Origin: Methylobacterium adhaesivum
GTDB lineage: Bacteria > Pseudomonadota > Alphaproteobacteria > Rhizobiales > Beijerinckiaceae
DNA: 64,000 bases
Reading direction: 5' to 3'
NCBI RefSeq assembly: GCF_022179065.1
Contig: NZ_BPQD01000015.1
Coordinates: 93,185-157,184, forward strand
Positions 30,953-41,412 of the stretch are shown in pieces. Position 1 is the first letter of the stretch, and each line of letters starts with the position of its first letter. A program made the translations under genes and the position numbers. The notes beneath the pieces are model-generated. The model was given only the letters and a program-made list of their open reading frames with translations. It made no database searches and had not been told where the DNA came from.

Positions 30953-33439
30953 TCACGTGCCGCGCGGCTTCACCCGCCGCGTCGGCGGTTCGGCCACGGG
31001 GTCTTCGGGCCAGGGGTGCCGGGGGTAGCGCCCGCGCATCTCTGAGCGCACGGCGCTCCACGACCCGCGCCAGAACCCCGGTAGGTCACGGGTGATCTGG
31101 ATCGGTCGCGAGGCCGGGGAGAGCAGGTGCAGCACGAGGGGCACCCGGCCGCCCGCGATGGCGGGATGGCGCTCGAGGCCGAAGAGTTCCTGAACCCGGA
31201 CCGCCAGGACCGGCCCACCCTCCGATTCGTAGTCGAGGGCGATGCGCGAACCGGTGGGCACCTCGAAATGGGTCGGCGCCTCTATCTCGAGTCGGGCGCG
31301 CAGATCCCACGGCAGGAGGGCCTGGAGGGCACAGCCGAGGTCATCGGCCGTGATCGCATCGAGGCTCGCGCGTCCGACGATTTCGGGCGCCAGCCAATCC
31401 GTTACCGTCGCGCCCAAGGCCGCGTCGGAGAGGTCGGGCCAGGTGGAATCCGCCGCACGGAGGAAGCGCAGGCGCGCGAGCCACTGCGACAGGGCCGGTG
31501 TCCACGGCAGAACGCTCAGGCCGAGCTCCGCGATGCCGTTCGCCAGGATCACGGCGGAGTCGGCATCCGGCGGCACCGGCAGGATGCGCTCGCCGAGGGT
31601 GAGGGCGCCGAGGCGCCGCTGAGCCCGGGCCCGCAGGGCGCGCGCGCCCTTGTCGAACGCCACCTGGGTGACCGAGGCGATGCGCTCGGGAAACAGCGCT
31701 TCGATGGTCTCGAGGGCGATGGGTGCGGCGGCGAGGATCCGGGCGTTGGCGGCCGTCCCGACGAGGTCGGCCACCACGAGGAAGGCTTCGCGCGCCAGGG
31801 GCAGGGCGGGATCGAGGCGCCCGGCGCGGCCGTTGGCCATCACGAACTCACCGTCGCGTCCCCGCGCCCGCGCCACCCGGTCGGGATAGGCGAGGGCGAG
31901 GAGGGGGCCGGCTTCGGAAAAATCGGCCCCGGCGTCCCTCTGAGCGCGGGCGAAGGTTTGCGCCTGCTTCGCCCAGCCGTCCGCGAGGCGTCGCATGTCC
32001 TGGGCCCGGGGCCCGCGATCGCGCGCGTAGCGCTCGACCCGGTCGCCGAGATCGACGGCGTCGCCGCCGAGCCCGCGCTCCACCAGCACGGCGGCGAGGT
32101 TCGCCGCCTCTCGTGCGCGGCCGTGGGCGGCGGCCTGCACCACCATCCGCGCGAGGCGCGGCGGTAGGGGGAGGGCGCGCAACGCCACCCCCATGGGGGT
32201 GAGGCGGCCATCGGCATCGAGGGCATCCAAGGCCCGTAGCATGGCGCGGGCCTCCGTGAGGGCCGGGGCCGGCGGAGAATCGAGGAACGCGAGGGTCGTA
32301 GGATCGGCCACCCCCCAGGCGGCACAATCGAGGAGCAGGCCCGAGAGATCGGCGGCGAGGATTTCCGGGCGTCCGAACGGTTCGAGGGCGTTGGTGGCGG
32401 CCTCCGCCCACAGGCGGTGGCAGACCCCCGGCTCCGTGCGCCCGGCGCGGCCCCGGCGCTGATCGACGGAGGCGCGCGAAGCCCGGGCCGTGACGAGGCG
32501 GGTGAGACCGAGGCCGGGCTCGTAGACCGGTACCCGCGACAGGCCGGAATCGACGACGATCCGCACACCCTGGATCGTCAGGGAGGTCTCGGCGATGCTG
32601 GTGGCGAGCACCACCTTGCGCCGGCCGGGCGGGGCAGGCGCGATGGCACGGTCCTGCTCGGCCGGGGTCAGGGCACCGTACAGGGGCGCGACGTGGGTCA
32701 CAGCGTCGATCCGGTCGGCAAGCAGGGTCGCCACCCGGCGGATCTCGCCCTGTCCGGGCAGAAAGGCCAGGACGGAGCCCGGATCGGCTCGCAGGGCCCG
32801 CAGGATCGCATCCGTCATCGCCTGCTCGATGCGTTGGTCGGGATCGCGGGCGCTGTGGCGGGTCTCGACGGGATAGGCGCGTCCTTCCGATTCGATCACG
32901 GGGGCGTCGCCGAGCAGGGTCGCGACGCGGGCGCCGTCGAGGGTTGCGGACATCACGAGGATCCGCAGGTCTTCGCGCAGGGCCCCCTGGGCATCGAGGG
33001 CGAGGGCGAGACCGAGGTCGGCATCCAGGGACCGCTCGTGGAATTCGTCGAACACCACTGCGCCGATTCCAACGAGTTCGGGATCGTCGAGGATCATCCG
33101 GGTGAAGACGCCCTCGGTCACCACCTCGATGCGGGTCCGCGCCGAAATCTTTGAGCCGAGCCGCACGCGCAGGCCGACGGTGTCGCCCACCCGTTCGCCC
33201 AAGGTCTGCGCCATGCGTTCGGCTGCCCCCCGGGCGGCGAGGCGGCGCGGCTCCAGCAGAATGATCCTGCGGCCCGCGAGCCAGGGCGCGTCGAGGAGCG
33301 CCAGGGGCACGCGGGTGGTCTTGCCGGCCCCCGGGGGAGCGACGAGAACGCAGGCGCTCCGTTCGGCGAGCCTTTCCGCGAGGGCAGGCAGGACCGCCTC
33401 GATGGGCAGATCGGGTGTGGTGGCGGGGCCGGACGACAT
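30953..33439 (-). CDS. hrpB: ATP-dependent helicase HrpB
   Basis: HrpB is a DEAH-type RNA helicase of unknown precise role. The 828-residue protein has Walker A APPGAGKT at about 34-41, the DEAH-type motif DEFHER, SATLDG, the helicase C domain with QRRGRAGRTEPG, the helical HA2 region and the C-terminal HrpB domain. The ATG at 33439 begins MSSGPATTPDLPIEAVLPAL, aligned with normal HrpB starts; the ORF extends to 33601 but that extension is arginine-rich and not HrpB-like. It is encoded upstream of the DUF805 gene. Confidence 0.94.
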   Translation of the reverse strand: MSSGPATTPDLPIEAVLPALAERLAERSACVLVAPPGAGKTTRVPLALLDAPWLAGRRIILLEPRRLAARGAAERMAQTLGERVGDTVGLRVRLGSKISARTRIEVVTEGVFTRMILDDPELVGIGAVVFDEFHERSLDADLGLALALDAQGALREDLRILVMSATLDGARVATLLGDAPVIESEGRAYPVETRHSARDPDQRIEQAMTDAILRALRADPGSVLAFLPGQGEIRRVATLLADRIDAVTHVAPLYGALTPAEQDRAIAPAPPGRRKVVLATSIAETSLTIQGVRIVVDSGLSRVPVYEPGLGLTRLVTARASRASVDQRRGRAGRTEPGVCHRLWAEAATNALEPFGRPEILAADLSGLLLDCAAWGVADPTTLAFLDSPPAPALTEARAMLRALDALDADGRLTPMGVALRALPLPPRLARMVVQAAAHGRAREAANLAAVLVERGLGGDAVDLGDRVERYARDRGPRAQDMRRLADGWAKQAQTFARAQRDAGADFSEAGPLLALAYPDRVARARGRDGEFVMANGRAGRLDPALPLAREAFLVVADLVGTAANARILAAAPIALETIEALFPERIASVTQVAFDKGARALRARAQRRLGALTLGERILPVPPDADSAVILANGIAELGLSVLPWTPALSQWLARLRFLRAADSTWPDLSDAALGATVTDWLAPEIVGRASLDAITADDLGCALQALLPWDLRARLEIEAPTHFEVPTGSRIALDYESEGGPVLAVRVQELFGLERHPAIAGGRVPLVLHLLSPASRPIQITRDLPGFWRGSWSAVRSEMRGRYPRHPWPEDPVAEPPTRRVKPRGT

Positions 33440-33744
33440 CACCCGGCTCGTGCCGCGAAGCGCCTCGCACTGCAAGTCGGGATGACCGGGCGGCTCGCGC
33501 ATCGTCACGGTCGGTCGGCCAAGGTTCGTCCGGGGCGAAATGCATCCCGGACCTCGCCTCGTGATCCGCACGCTCCGGTGCCGCGAAAACTTCGGCCGCA
33601 ACGTTCAATCCGTCGTTCGGCGATAAAAGCGTTAGTCATTTCCGGCAGTTGATGCACGAACCGGAGAAAGATCGCGGAACGGAATCGCACACTGTGACTT
33701 GTCGCAGCGACGCCCGCTCGGGGCATCGACGAAAGACGAACCGA
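33440..33744. other. Divergent intergenic region, no gene seen
   Basis: 305 bases between hrpB and a small exported-protein gene, which are divergent. Only short antisense ORFs are present. Promoters for both genes must lie here; none can be assigned with confidence. Confidence 0.5.
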
Positions 33745-34047
33745 ATGACCAGAATCGCCATTGCCCTTGCCGCCAGCACCCTCCTGGGCGCCTTCGGCCT
33801 GACCGCCGCCTCCGCCGCCCCGGCCATGCCGGTCGGTGCCCCGATCGTTGCCGGCGATCACTCCGTTGAGCAGGTGGCGAGCCGTCATCGCCACTACCAG
33901 GGCATGCGCTACCGCGGCATGGGCCATGGTCGCCATATGCGCCGGATGCCGGCCTCGCGCATGAGCAGCAACCCGAACTCGCGCAACCCGCAGCAGCCGG
34001 GCTACATGCAGCAGAAGGGCCAGACCACGGGCGGTCCGCGCTACTGA
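33745..34047 (+). CDS. Small exported protein ending in a GxTTGG motif
   Basis: A 100-residue protein with a signal peptide (LAASTLLGAFGLTAASA-AP), a His/Arg/Met-rich centre (RHRHYQGMRYRGMGHGRHMRRM) and a C-terminus NPQQPGYMQQKGQTTGGPRY. The end resembles three other small exported proteins in this window (48744, 49319 and 59546), which finish with a similar Q-x-x-G-x-T-(S/T)-G-G motif. The His/Met-rich centre could bind metal. The ATG at 33745 begins the signal peptide. A strong terminator follows, so it is a monocistronic gene. Function unknown. Confidence 0.75.
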   Translation: MTRIAIALAASTLLGAFGLTAASAAPAMPVGAPIVAGDHSVEQVASRHRHYQGMRYRGMGHGRHMRRMPASRMSSNPNSRNPQQPGYMQQKGQTTGGPRY

Positions 34048-34071
34048 GATCAAAGGCCACCTGATTGATCG

Positions 34072-34100
34072 GGGCCGGTGCACGAGCGCCGGCCCTTTTT
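34072..34100 (+). terminator. Intrinsic terminator after the small exported protein
   Basis: A 10-bp stem (34072-34081 with 34086-34095, one U-G pair) with an ACGA loop is followed directly by five T. It lies 25 bases after the stop codon. Confidence 0.9.
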
Positions 34101-34187
34101 CGTGGATACTCCCTTGTCCACCCTTCTCCCCAGGGGAGATCGCACCGCGCGCTGATCATCGACGTCGGCGTCTGATAGTCTGACGCC

Positions 34188-36947
34188 ATGTCTCAGCGCC
34201 CATCGCCGTCACCGCGCCCCGCCCGTTCGGTCCCGAAGACCGGTGCCGCCCCGTCGGACTACACCACCAGCGCTGCGGTGCTCGATACGGCCGGTGCCAC
34301 GCCGATGATGGCGCAGTACATCGAGATCAAGGCCGCCAACACCGACTGCCTCCTGTTCTATCGGATGGGAGATTTCTACGAGCTGTTCTTCGAGGATGCG
34401 GAGATCGCCTCCCGGGCGCTCGGGATCGTACTGACGAAGCGCGGCAAGCATGGCGGCGCCGATATCCCCATGTGCGGCGTGCCCGTGGAACGCTCGGACG
34501 ATTATCTCAGTCGTCTCATTGCGCTCGGCCATCGCGTCGCCGTCTGCGCCCAGACCGAGGACCCGGCGGACGCGAAGAAGCGGGGCCCGAAATCCGTGGT
34601 CCGTCGCGAGGTCGTCCGCCTCGTCACCCCCGGAACCATCACGGAAGACCGGCTCCTCGACCCGGCCCGAGCCAACGTCCTGCTCGCCATCGGCCGCCGC
34701 AAAGCGGACATCGACCATGTCTACGGCCTCGCCGCCCTCGATATCTCCACGGGCCGTTTCAGTCTGAGCGAGGTGCCGGCCACCGAACTCGCCTCGGCTA
34801 TCGCCCGCCACGAGCCTCGCGAGATCGTCCTGTCCGAGACGATCCACGACGATCCGGCCCTCGCCCGCCTATGGCGGGAGGTGCCCGCCCCCGTGACCCC
34901 CCTCGCGCAGGCCGAGCTGGAGCCGGCGGCGGCCGAGCGGCGGATCAAGGCTCAGTTCGGCGTCTCGACCCTCGACGGCTTCGGCCAGTTCGGCCGGGCC
35001 GAGATCGCGGCAGCGGGCGCGGCGCTGCTCTACATCGAGCGTACCCAGATCGGTGCGCGCCCGACCCTGTCGCCGCCGACCCGGGAAGCCACGGGGGCGA
35101 CCCTGGCCATCGACGCCTCGACGCGCGCCAACCTCGAGCTGACCCGGACCTTGTCGGGCGAGCGTCGGGGCAGCCTCCTCGACGCCATCGACAGGACGGT
35201 CTCGGCAAGCGGGGCGCGGCTCCTCGCCGAGCACCTCGCCGGGCCGCTGACCGACCTCGACGCCATCCGGCGGCGCCATGCGGCGGTGGCCTGGCTCACG
35301 GAACAGGGCGTCTCGCGAAAGGCGTTCCGCGAGATCCTGGCGCGGGCGCCCGATCTCGCCCGCGCCCTGTCGCGCCTCGGCCTTGGCCGCGGCGGTCCCC
35401 GTGATCTCGCGGCCCTGCGCGACGGGCTCGATGCCGCGCAGGCCCTCGCAACCCGCCTTTCCACCCTCGACGGCCTGCCGGACGACCTCGCGACCCTCGG
35501 CGAGCGCCTCCGGCATGTCGATGCCGCCCTCGTGACCCATCTTCGCGCCGCCCTGGCCGACGACCTGCCCCTCAAGCGCACCGATGGTGGCTTCGTCCGC
35601 GAGGGCTACTCGCCCGAGATCGACGAGTGCCGTGTGCTCGGTCAGGATTCGCGAAAGGTCATCGCCGCCCTCCAGGCGCGCTACGCCGAGGAAACCGGGT
35701 GCAGGACGCTTCGGATCAAGCATAACAACATGCTCGGTTACTACATCGAGGTGCCGCAGGCCGTCGGTGAGACCTGCCTTAAGGGGGTGATGCGCGAGAC
35801 CTTCATCCACCGGCAGACGATGGTGGACGCCATGCGCTTCACCAGCGTCGAACTCGGTGACCTCGAAGGCCGCATCGCCGGGGCGACGGATCGGGCGCTC
35901 GCCCTCGAGACGGCTGTGTTCGACGGTCTCTGCGGCGAGGTGCTGGCGCAGGCCGGCGCCATCGCGCAGGTGGCCGATGCCCTGGCCGCCCTCGACGTCG
36001 CAGCCTCCCACGCCGATCTCGCCGTGGAGCGCGACTGGCGCCGCCCGGTGGTGGACGACGGCTATGACTTCACCGTCACGGGTGGGCGCCACCCCGTGGT
36101 CGAGGCCGCCCTGCGCCTGTCGGGCGAGCCGTTCATCGCCAACGATTGCGACCTGTCGGGGGAGGGGCGCGGCCGTATCCGCCTCATCACCGGGCCGAAC
36201 ATGGGCGGCAAATCGACCTTCCTGCGCCAGAACGCCCTCATCGCCGTCCTGGCACAGATCGGCGCCTTCGTACCGGCGACGAGCGCCCGGCTCGGCCTTG
36301 TTGACCGGCTGTTCTCGCGCGTGGGCGCCGCCGACGATCTGGCGCGCGGGCAATCCACCTTCATGGTCGAGATGGTCGAGACCGCCGCGATCCTGAATCA
36401 GGCGACCCGGCGCTCCCTCGTGATCCTCGACGAGATCGGGCGCGGCACGGCGACCTTCGACGGCCTGTCCATCGCCTGGGCCTGCCTCGAGCACCTGCAC
36501 GAGAAGAACGCCTGCCGCGCCCTGTTCGCCACCCACTTCCACGAGCTGACGGCGCTGGGCCAGCGCCTGTCGCACCTCGACAACGCCACCCTGAAGGTGG
36601 CCGAGCACCGGGGCACGGTGGTGTTCCTGCACGAGGTGGTGCCGGGTGTGGCAGACCGCTCCTACGGTCTCCAGGTCGCGCGCCTCGCTGGGCTGCCGCC
36701 GGGGGTGATCGCCCGTGCCGGAGCCATCCTGAAGAACCTCGAAAAATCCGAGCGCGACCGGCCGACCCGTCCGCGCATCGACGACCTTCCACTCTTCGCC
36801 GCCCTATCGGCTCCGCCGATGGAGGAGGTCGAACCCGAACGCGAGGACGGCCTACGCCTCGTGCTTGACGGAATTGATCCCGATGCCCTGACGCCGCGCG
36901 AAGCCCTGGATGCCCTCTACCGCCTCAAGGCGGCGCGGGACGCCTGA
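34188..36947 (+). CDS. mutS: DNA mismatch repair protein MutS
   Basis: MutS recognises base mismatches and small loops. The 919-residue protein has the mismatch-binding domain with [15 protein letters not shown] (the Phe-x-Glu wedge), the connector and core domains, and the C-terminal ABC ATPase with Walker [10 protein letters not shown], the signature [28 protein letters not shown] and ATHFHELT. The N-terminal 40 residues are Pro/Ser-rich and unconserved. The ATG at 34188 is the first in frame. No mutL is adjacent. It converges with the response regulator at 36961. Confidence 0.97.
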   Translation: MSQRPSPSPRPARSVPKTGAAPSDYTTSAAVLDTAGATPMMAQYIEIKAANTDCLLFYRMGDFYELFFEDAEIASRALGIVLTKRGKHGGADIPMCGVPVERSDDYLSRLIALGHRVAVCAQTEDPADAKKRGPKSVVRREVVRLVTPGTITEDRLLDPARANVLLAIGRRKADIDHVYGLAALDISTGRFSLSEVPATELASAIARHEPREIVLSETIHDDPALARLWREVPAPVTPLAQAELEPAAAERRIKAQFGVSTLDGFGQFGRAEIAAAGAALLYIERTQIGARPTLSPPTREATGATLAIDASTRANLELTRTLSGERRGSLLDAIDRTVSASGARLLAEHLAGPLTDLDAIRRRHAAVAWLTEQGVSRKAFREILARAPDLARALSRLGLGRGGPRDLAALRDGLDAAQALATRLSTLDGLPDDLATLGERLRHVDAALVTHLRAALADDLPLKRTDGGFVREGYSPEIDECRVLGQDSRKVIAALQARYAEETGCRTLRIKHNNMLGYYIEVPQAVGETCLKGVMRETFIHRQTMVDAMRFTSVELGDLEGRIAGATDRALALETAVFDGLCGEVLAQAGAIAQVADALAALDVAASHADLAVERDWRRPVVDDGYDFTVTGGRHPVVEAALRLSGEPFIANDCDLSGEGRGRIRLITGPNMGGKSTFLRQNALIAVLAQIGAFVPATSARLGLVDRLFSRVGAADDLARGQSTFMVEMVETAAILNQATRRSLVILDEIGRGTATFDGLSIAWACLEHLHEKNACRALFATHFHELTALGQRLSHLDNATLKVAEHRGTVVFLHEVVPGVADRSYGLQVARLAGLPPGVIARAGAILKNLEKSERDRPTRPRIDDLPLFAALSAPPMEEVEPEREDGLRLVLDGIDPDALTPREALDALYRLKAARDA

Positions 36948-36960
36948 TCCGCCGCGGACT

Positions 36961-37404
36961 TCAATGGTGCACTCGTTTCCCGTCCTGGGCGGCGAGGCGG
37001 AACCCGTCGAGGCCGTCGAGACTTCCGGCGTGTCCCGCGCGGCAATCGGCGACGTAGCGCAGCGCCCCGGCCACGACCCGCTCGGAATAGGGCTTGGCGA
37101 TCACACCCATGGCGCCTGCGAAATCGTCCGGAATGCGCTTGGCGTTCGCTGTCATGAACACCACCGTCGTGCGGCGGTCGGCGCTCAACGCCTGAGCGAC
37201 GGCCACGCCCGTCGGTCCATCGACGAGGTGGATGTCGACGAGGGCGACGTCCGGATGCGTCGCAAGCCCGAGGGCGATGGCTTCCTGCGACGAGCCCGCG
37301 ACGCCGACGGTCACGTGTCCGAGATCGTCGAGCAGGCATTCGAGTTCGAGGGCGATGAGCACCTCATCCTCGACCACGAGGATGCGCAGGGGTTGTGACG
37401 TCAT
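36961..37404 (-). CDS. Single-receiver response regulator paired with LOV kinase
   Basis: A 147-residue receiver-only response regulator: acidic pair E12-D13 in LVVEDE, phospho-acceptor D57 in ALVDIHL, T85 in FMTANAK and K104 in VIAKPYSE. The ATG at 37404 overlaps the stop of the LOV histidine kinase (ATGA), so they are made together and this is the likely phosphorylation target. With no output domain it must act by binding another protein, possibly as a phosphate sink or relay. The short C-terminal tail (residues 120-147) is not conserved-looking. Confidence 0.9.
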   Translation of the reverse strand: MTSQPLRILVVEDEVLIALELECLLDDLGHVTVGVAGSSQEAIALGLATHPDVALVDIHLVDGPTGVAVAQALSADRRTTVVFMTANAKRIPDDFAGAMGVIAKPYSERVVAGALRYVADCRAGHAGSLDGLDGFRLAAQDGKRVHH

Positions 37405-38543
37405 TTCTCCCATTGGGGTGCCTCCTCCACGGGATCGGCGGTGGCGTCGCGCAGGGAAACGGCATCGAGGGGCACGCGGATTGCCACCCGCGTTCCCGGA
37501 TTCGTCTCGCTCCACGCGATCGTACCGCGAAGCTGGCGAACCACCATCTCGACGAGTGAGCGCCCGAACCCCGCCGGATTGGGGGGACCCGCCGAGAGAC
37601 CGATCCCGTCATCCTCGATGGTCATGTGCAGCGCATCATCGCGGCGTTGCGCCGTGATGCCGATGCGCCCGGCTCGGTCATTCGGAAACGCATGTCGCAC
37701 CGCATTCGTCGCGAGTTCGTGCAGCATCAGGGCGAGGGGCGCGGCCATGGCGGCCGACACAGCCATGGAGTCGATGGAGGCGTTCACCACCGTGCGATCA
37801 CCGTCGATCCCCGCCACGAGATCGCCGACGAACTCATCGGCGAATTCGCGGAAGTTGAAGCGGGTCACGTCGCCGGCCGAATACAGCATGCGATGAACAG
37901 TCGAGAGGGCGCTGATGCGCTCGGCCATGCCGTTGAGGGCGTCGCGCGCCTCGCCCTCGGGGGTGCGCCGGGCCTTGAGCAGCATGAGGGAGGAGATCAC
38001 CTGAAGATTGTTCTTCACCCGGTGATCGACCTCGTGGAGGAGGGCGGTCTTCTGCTCGAGGGCGGCGCGCAGATCGGCAGTCTGTTCGGCGACCTGACGA
38101 CCGAGATCCTGGTTGGCGTGCGTCATCGCGACTTCGAGATTGCGCTTGCCCGTCATGTCGGCCTGCGCCGAGTAGTAATGCGTCACGGTCCCGTTCGCGT
38201 CCCGCACCGGCGAGAGGGTGAGCCCGTTCCAGAACCAGGAGCCGTCCTTGCGGTAGTTCACGAGTTCGGCTTCGAACGGGGCTCCCTTCGCCAGGGCCTC
38301 GCCGATGCGCGCGACGGTGTCCGAGTCCGTCAACGGCCCCTGCAGCATCCGGCAGTTGCGGCCCGCGATATCTTCCCAATCGTATCCCGTCAGCGCGAGA
38401 AACGCCGCATTGGCCCAGACTATGGGGTGATCCTCGCGCTGGGCGTCCGCGAGCACCATCGGCGTCGGGCTCGCCGCGAATGCGGAGGCGAAGGTTCCGT
38501 CGGCGTCGACTGAATCGATCAAGGAATGCGGGCGGACGTTCAT
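37401..38543 (-). CDS. LOV-domain blue-light histidine kinase
   Basis: A 380-residue soluble sensor kinase. Residues 20-135 form a PAS domain with the full LOV flavin signature GRNCRMLQGPLTD, with C64 as the adduct-forming cysteine, plus N97 and N106 in NYRKDGSWFWN and Q127 in YYSAQADM. Residues 160-250 are a HisKA_2/HWE-type dimerisation domain with the phospho-acceptor H174 in VDHRVKNNLQ. The ATPase domain has the N-box HELATNAVRHA (275-285) and G-box EDDGIGL (310-316). LOV kinases of this architecture in Brucella and relatives sense blue light through FMN. The ATG at 38543 begins the protein; it is coupled to the receiver gene downstream. Light sensing is strongly supported by the motif but untested. 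Confidence 0.92.
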   Translation of the reverse strand: MNVRPHSLIDSVDADGTFASAFAASPTPMVLADAQREDHPIVWANAAFLALTGYDWEDIAGRNCRMLQGPLTDSDTVARIGEALAKGAPFEAELVNYRKDGSWFWNGLTLSPVRDANGTVTHYYSAQADMTGKRNLEVAMTHANQDLGRQVAEQTADLRAALEQKTALLHEVDHRVKNNLQVISSLMLLKARRTPEGEARDALNGMAERISALSTVHRMLYSAGDVTRFNFREFADEFVGDLVAGIDGDRTVVNASIDSMAVSAAMAAPLALMLHELATNAVRHAFPNDRAGRIGITAQRRDDALHMTIEDDGIGLSAGPPNPAGFGRSLVEMVVRQLRGTIAWSETNPGTRVAIRVPLDAVSLRDATADPVEEAPQWEK

Positions 38544-38848
38544 GTCCGCCTCGCGCGAACCCGAACGCACCCGAATCGAAAAGACGGAGAGCGACGCGTC
38601 ACGAGGGAGGGCCCGCCTGTGTATGACGTCGAGAAGACGTCTGCGGGGATGCAATCGACTGACGATCCGTGACGCAAGTCCCAATTGGCGTACATGCAGT
38701 TTGAACGCAGCCTGTTAACAGATTATCGGCCATTTCCGGGATTGCCGAGGCCGCTCCTTTGCGCTCGCTCACGCGACCCAACGGATGTGACCGACGCCCG
38801 TTACGGTCGCCGAATGTAAGCGCCGAGCTTGAAAAGGAGTTCCATCCC
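38544..38848. other. Divergent intergenic region, no gene seen
   Basis: 305 bases between the LOV kinase and the AmpG-like gene. No ORF, hairpin or recognised operator stands out. Both promoters should lie here. Confidence 0.5.
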
Positions 38849-40312
38849 ATGGCCGAAAGCCCTGTGAGGAGCCGGCCGCGCCTGCGCGCCTGGGTCGAGG
38901 ATCGCCGAATCCCGCTCATGCTGGCGCTGGGCTTCTCCTCTGGCCTGCCGCTGCTCCTCGTGCTCGGAACCTTCTCGACGCGGCTCGCCTACTCGGACGT
39001 CGACATCAAGGCCATCGGCCTCTTCAGCTACCTCGCGCTGCCCTACACACTGAAGTTCCTCTGGGCGCCGCTCATCGACCGGTTCGACGTGCCGGTGCTC
39101 ACCGGCCGCCTCGGCCGCCGGCGCGCTTGGCTGGTGACGACGCAGGGCGCCGTGGCCGCCGCCTTGACCCTGATGGCCTTCGCCGATCCGTCCACAAGTC
39201 TCGCGCTCCTCGGTCTTGGTGCCTTCCTCCTGGCATTCTGCGCCGCCACCCAGGACGTGGTCATCGACGGCTGGCGCATCGACGCCGCCGGCACCGATCT
39301 GCAGGGCGCCCTCGCCGCCACCTCGAACCTCGGCTACCGCTTCGGCCTCATGGCGGCGGGAGCCGGCGCCCTGTTCCTCGCCGATGCCTATGGATGGCAG
39401 GCGGCCTACCTCGCCATGGCGGCCCTGATGACCGTCGGACTCGTGGCCGCCCTCCTGGCTCCGGCTTTCGACCGGTCGGGCGACGAGGCGCGAGCGGCGG
39501 CGGCCGTCGACGCCCTGGCCGGTCGCCCCGTCAAGGTCTGGACGTTCCGTGGCGCCGTGCTGGAGCCCCTCGCCGAGTTGCACCGCCGTCTCGGGTTCGG
39601 CCTGTGGGCGATTCTTGTCCTCGTCGCCTTCTATCGGATGCCGGATTTCATCTCCGGCGTGATGGCGAGCCCGCTCTACCGGCAGGTCGGCTTCAGCCTC
39701 ACGGAAATCGGTGCCGTGTCGAAGCTCTACGGCATCTGGGTCGGCATCGCGGGTGCGTTCGTCGGGGGCTGGGCGATGCAGCGCTTCGGGCTGTTCCCGA
39801 CCCTGGTGGTCGGCGCGTTCCTCGGCGCCGCCTCGAACCTCGCCTTCTCCTGGCTGTCCTTCGGCGGCCCGGAGGTGTGGCGCCTCGCGGCGGCCATCTC
39901 CATCGACAATTTCTGCGGTTCCTTCGCCGGCATGGCGCTCATCGCTTACATGTCGAGCCTGACCGCACCGGGCTTCGCCGCGACCCAGTACGCCCTGTTC
40001 TCTTCCCTCTACGCGCTTCCCGGCAAGCTGGTCGCCGGCACCTCGGGCTACGTGGTGGCCGCCTACGGCTATCCGGTGTTCTTCGCGTTCACGGCGGCCG
40101 TCGGCATTCCGGTGGTGGTGCTCTGCCTGTTCGTCGGGCGGGCAGGGGAGCGCAGCGCCGCGCGAGCGGCGGAGGGCGTCGGGGCGGATGCCGCCGCCGT
40201 TCAACCGACCGACGCCGAGATCCTGGCAGGGAACCATCCCGGCAACCCCAGGCTTCCATCATCCAATCCCGGCACCGCGGTGCCCGGCCCACGCGTGAGA
40301 TCCCAGACGTGA
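38849..40312 (+). CDS. AmpG-like MFS permease
   Basis: A 487-residue inner-membrane transporter with about 12 helices. Strong AmpG-type patterns include RRIPLMLALGFSSGLPLLLVLGTFSTRLAYSDVDIKAIGLFSYLALPYTLKFLWAPLIDR and the LLAFCAATQDVVIDGWRIDAA segment of helix 4-5. AmpG imports anhydro-muropeptides for cell-wall recycling. No ampD or ampC is adjacent. The ATG at 38849 has GGAG 14 bases upstream. Its stop overlaps the GTG of the EcsC gene (GTGA). The family is clear; the exact substrate is inferred. Confidence 0.85.
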   Translation: MAESPVRSRPRLRAWVEDRRIPLMLALGFSSGLPLLLVLGTFSTRLAYSDVDIKAIGLFSYLALPYTLKFLWAPLIDRFDVPVLTGRLGRRRAWLVTTQGAVAAALTLMAFADPSTSLALLGLGAFLLAFCAATQDVVIDGWRIDAAGTDLQGALAATSNLGYRFGLMAAGAGALFLADAYGWQAAYLAMAALMTVGLVAALLAPAFDRSGDEARAAAAVDALAGRPVKVWTFRGAVLEPLAELHRRLGFGLWAILVLVAFYRMPDFISGVMASPLYRQVGFSLTEIGAVSKLYGIWVGIAGAFVGGWAMQRFGLFPTLVVGAFLGAASNLAFSWLSFGGPEVWRLAAAISIDNFCGSFAGMALIAYMSSLTAPGFAATQYALFSSLYALPGKLVAGTSGYVVAAYGYPVFFAFTAAVGIPVVVLCLFVGRAGERSAARAAEGVGADAAAVQPTDAEILAGNHPGNPRLPSSNPGTAVPGPRVRSQT

Positions 40313-41277
40313 GCAACATCTCCCTCGTTCCCGAATCCCACCCTCAGGATTCCCGTACGGACGAAGCCAGCGAATCGGACCTCGTCTCCAAGGGCGCGGC
40401 AGAGTTGAGCGACCTCGATGCTGCCGCCCTGCGACGGGCCGTAAGGACCCTCGAGAATCCGGGTCTGGCCTCGCGCCTGTCGGCGGCGGCGGGCGCCCCC
40501 CTCGACATGATCGGCCGGGCGCTGCCCGAAGCCGTCACCGGTGCCGTGTCGCGGGCGACCGAGAGTGCGATGCAGACCGCCCTGCGGGTGGCGCTCGCCA
40601 CCCTCCCGGAAGCGCAGAAGACCGTGGTGCCGGCCGGCAACGACCTCGTAGAGACCCTCGCCGAAGCGCCAGTGAGCGCCGGTACGCGCCTCGGACGCCT
40701 GCTCCCGGCGAGCGATTTCGCCCACAAGGCCATGGCGGCCGTCTCCGGTGCCGTCGGCGGGGCCTTCGGCCTCGCGACATTGGCGGTGGAGTTGCCCCTC
40801 TCCACAACCCTGATGTTGCGCTCCATCGCGGGTATCGCCCGCGAGGAGGGCGAGGACCTGTCCGATCCGGAGAACGCCCTGGCCTGCGTGCAGGTCTTCG
40901 CCCTCGGCGGTCGCACGGGAGAGACGCCGCTCACGGAGAGCGGCTACTTCGCCGTGCGCGCAGCCCTCGCCAAGACCATGGCCGAGGCGGCGCGCTACGC
41001 CGGCAACCGCGCCCTCCTCGACGAAGCGGCCCCCGCCCTCATCCGATTCTCGACGCAGATCGCCGCCCGCTTCGGCGTCGTCGTTTCGCAGAAGGTCGCC
41101 GCCCAGGCGGTCCCGATCCTCGGCGCCGTCGGGGGCGCCGCCGTCAACACGGCCTTCATGGACCACTTCCAGGTGACGGCCCGTGCGCATTTCACCGTGC
41201 GCCGTCTGGAACGCGCGTACGGTGCCGCCGTCGTGCGGGAAGCCTACGAAGCCGAGAAGGCCGCCTTGGCGGTCTAG
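40309..41277 (+). CDS. EcsC family protein
   Basis: A 322-residue protein of the EcsC family, named after the third gene of the Bacillus ecs operon and of unknown function. The family core is seen in LGRLLPASDFAHKAMAAVSGAVGGAFGLATLAVELPLSTTLMLRSIAGIAREEGEDL and ECV-like ALACVQVFALGG, followed by VGGAAVNTAFMDHFQVTARAHFTVRRLERAYG. It has two hydrophobic segments that may associate with the membrane. The GTG start is coupled to the AmpG-like gene. The much longer frame from 39127 is a shadow over that gene. Confidence 0.85.
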   Translation: MSNISLVPESHPQDSRTDEASESDLVSKGAAELSDLDAAALRRAVRTLENPGLASRLSAAAGAPLDMIGRALPEAVTGAVSRATESAMQTALRVALATLPEAQKTVVPAGNDLVETLAEAPVSAGTRLGRLLPASDFAHKAMAAVSGAVGGAFGLATLAVELPLSTTLMLRSIAGIAREEGEDLSDPENALACVQVFALGGRTGETPLTESGYFAVRAALAKTMAEAARYAGNRALLDEAAPALIRFSTQIAARFGVVVSQKVAAQAVPILGAVGGAAVNTAFMDHFQVTARAHFTVRRLERAYGAAVVREAYEAEKAALAV

Positions 41278-41412
41278 CTCGCTCGCATAGCGCCTTCGAA
41301 TCGAGGGAGAACCGGCGACTGTCGGGTTTCACGAGGCGCTCGAAGCGGAGGAAGCATTGGCGTGCCATCGCCTACTCCGCCCGAAGCCTTGTTCTTGAAA
41401 AAGCTTCGCAGT

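Noticed and set aside
31848-33608. 586-residue minus-strand ORF overlapping hrpB
   Set aside because: Shadow frame of hrpB with Arg/Pro/Gly excess and no motifs.
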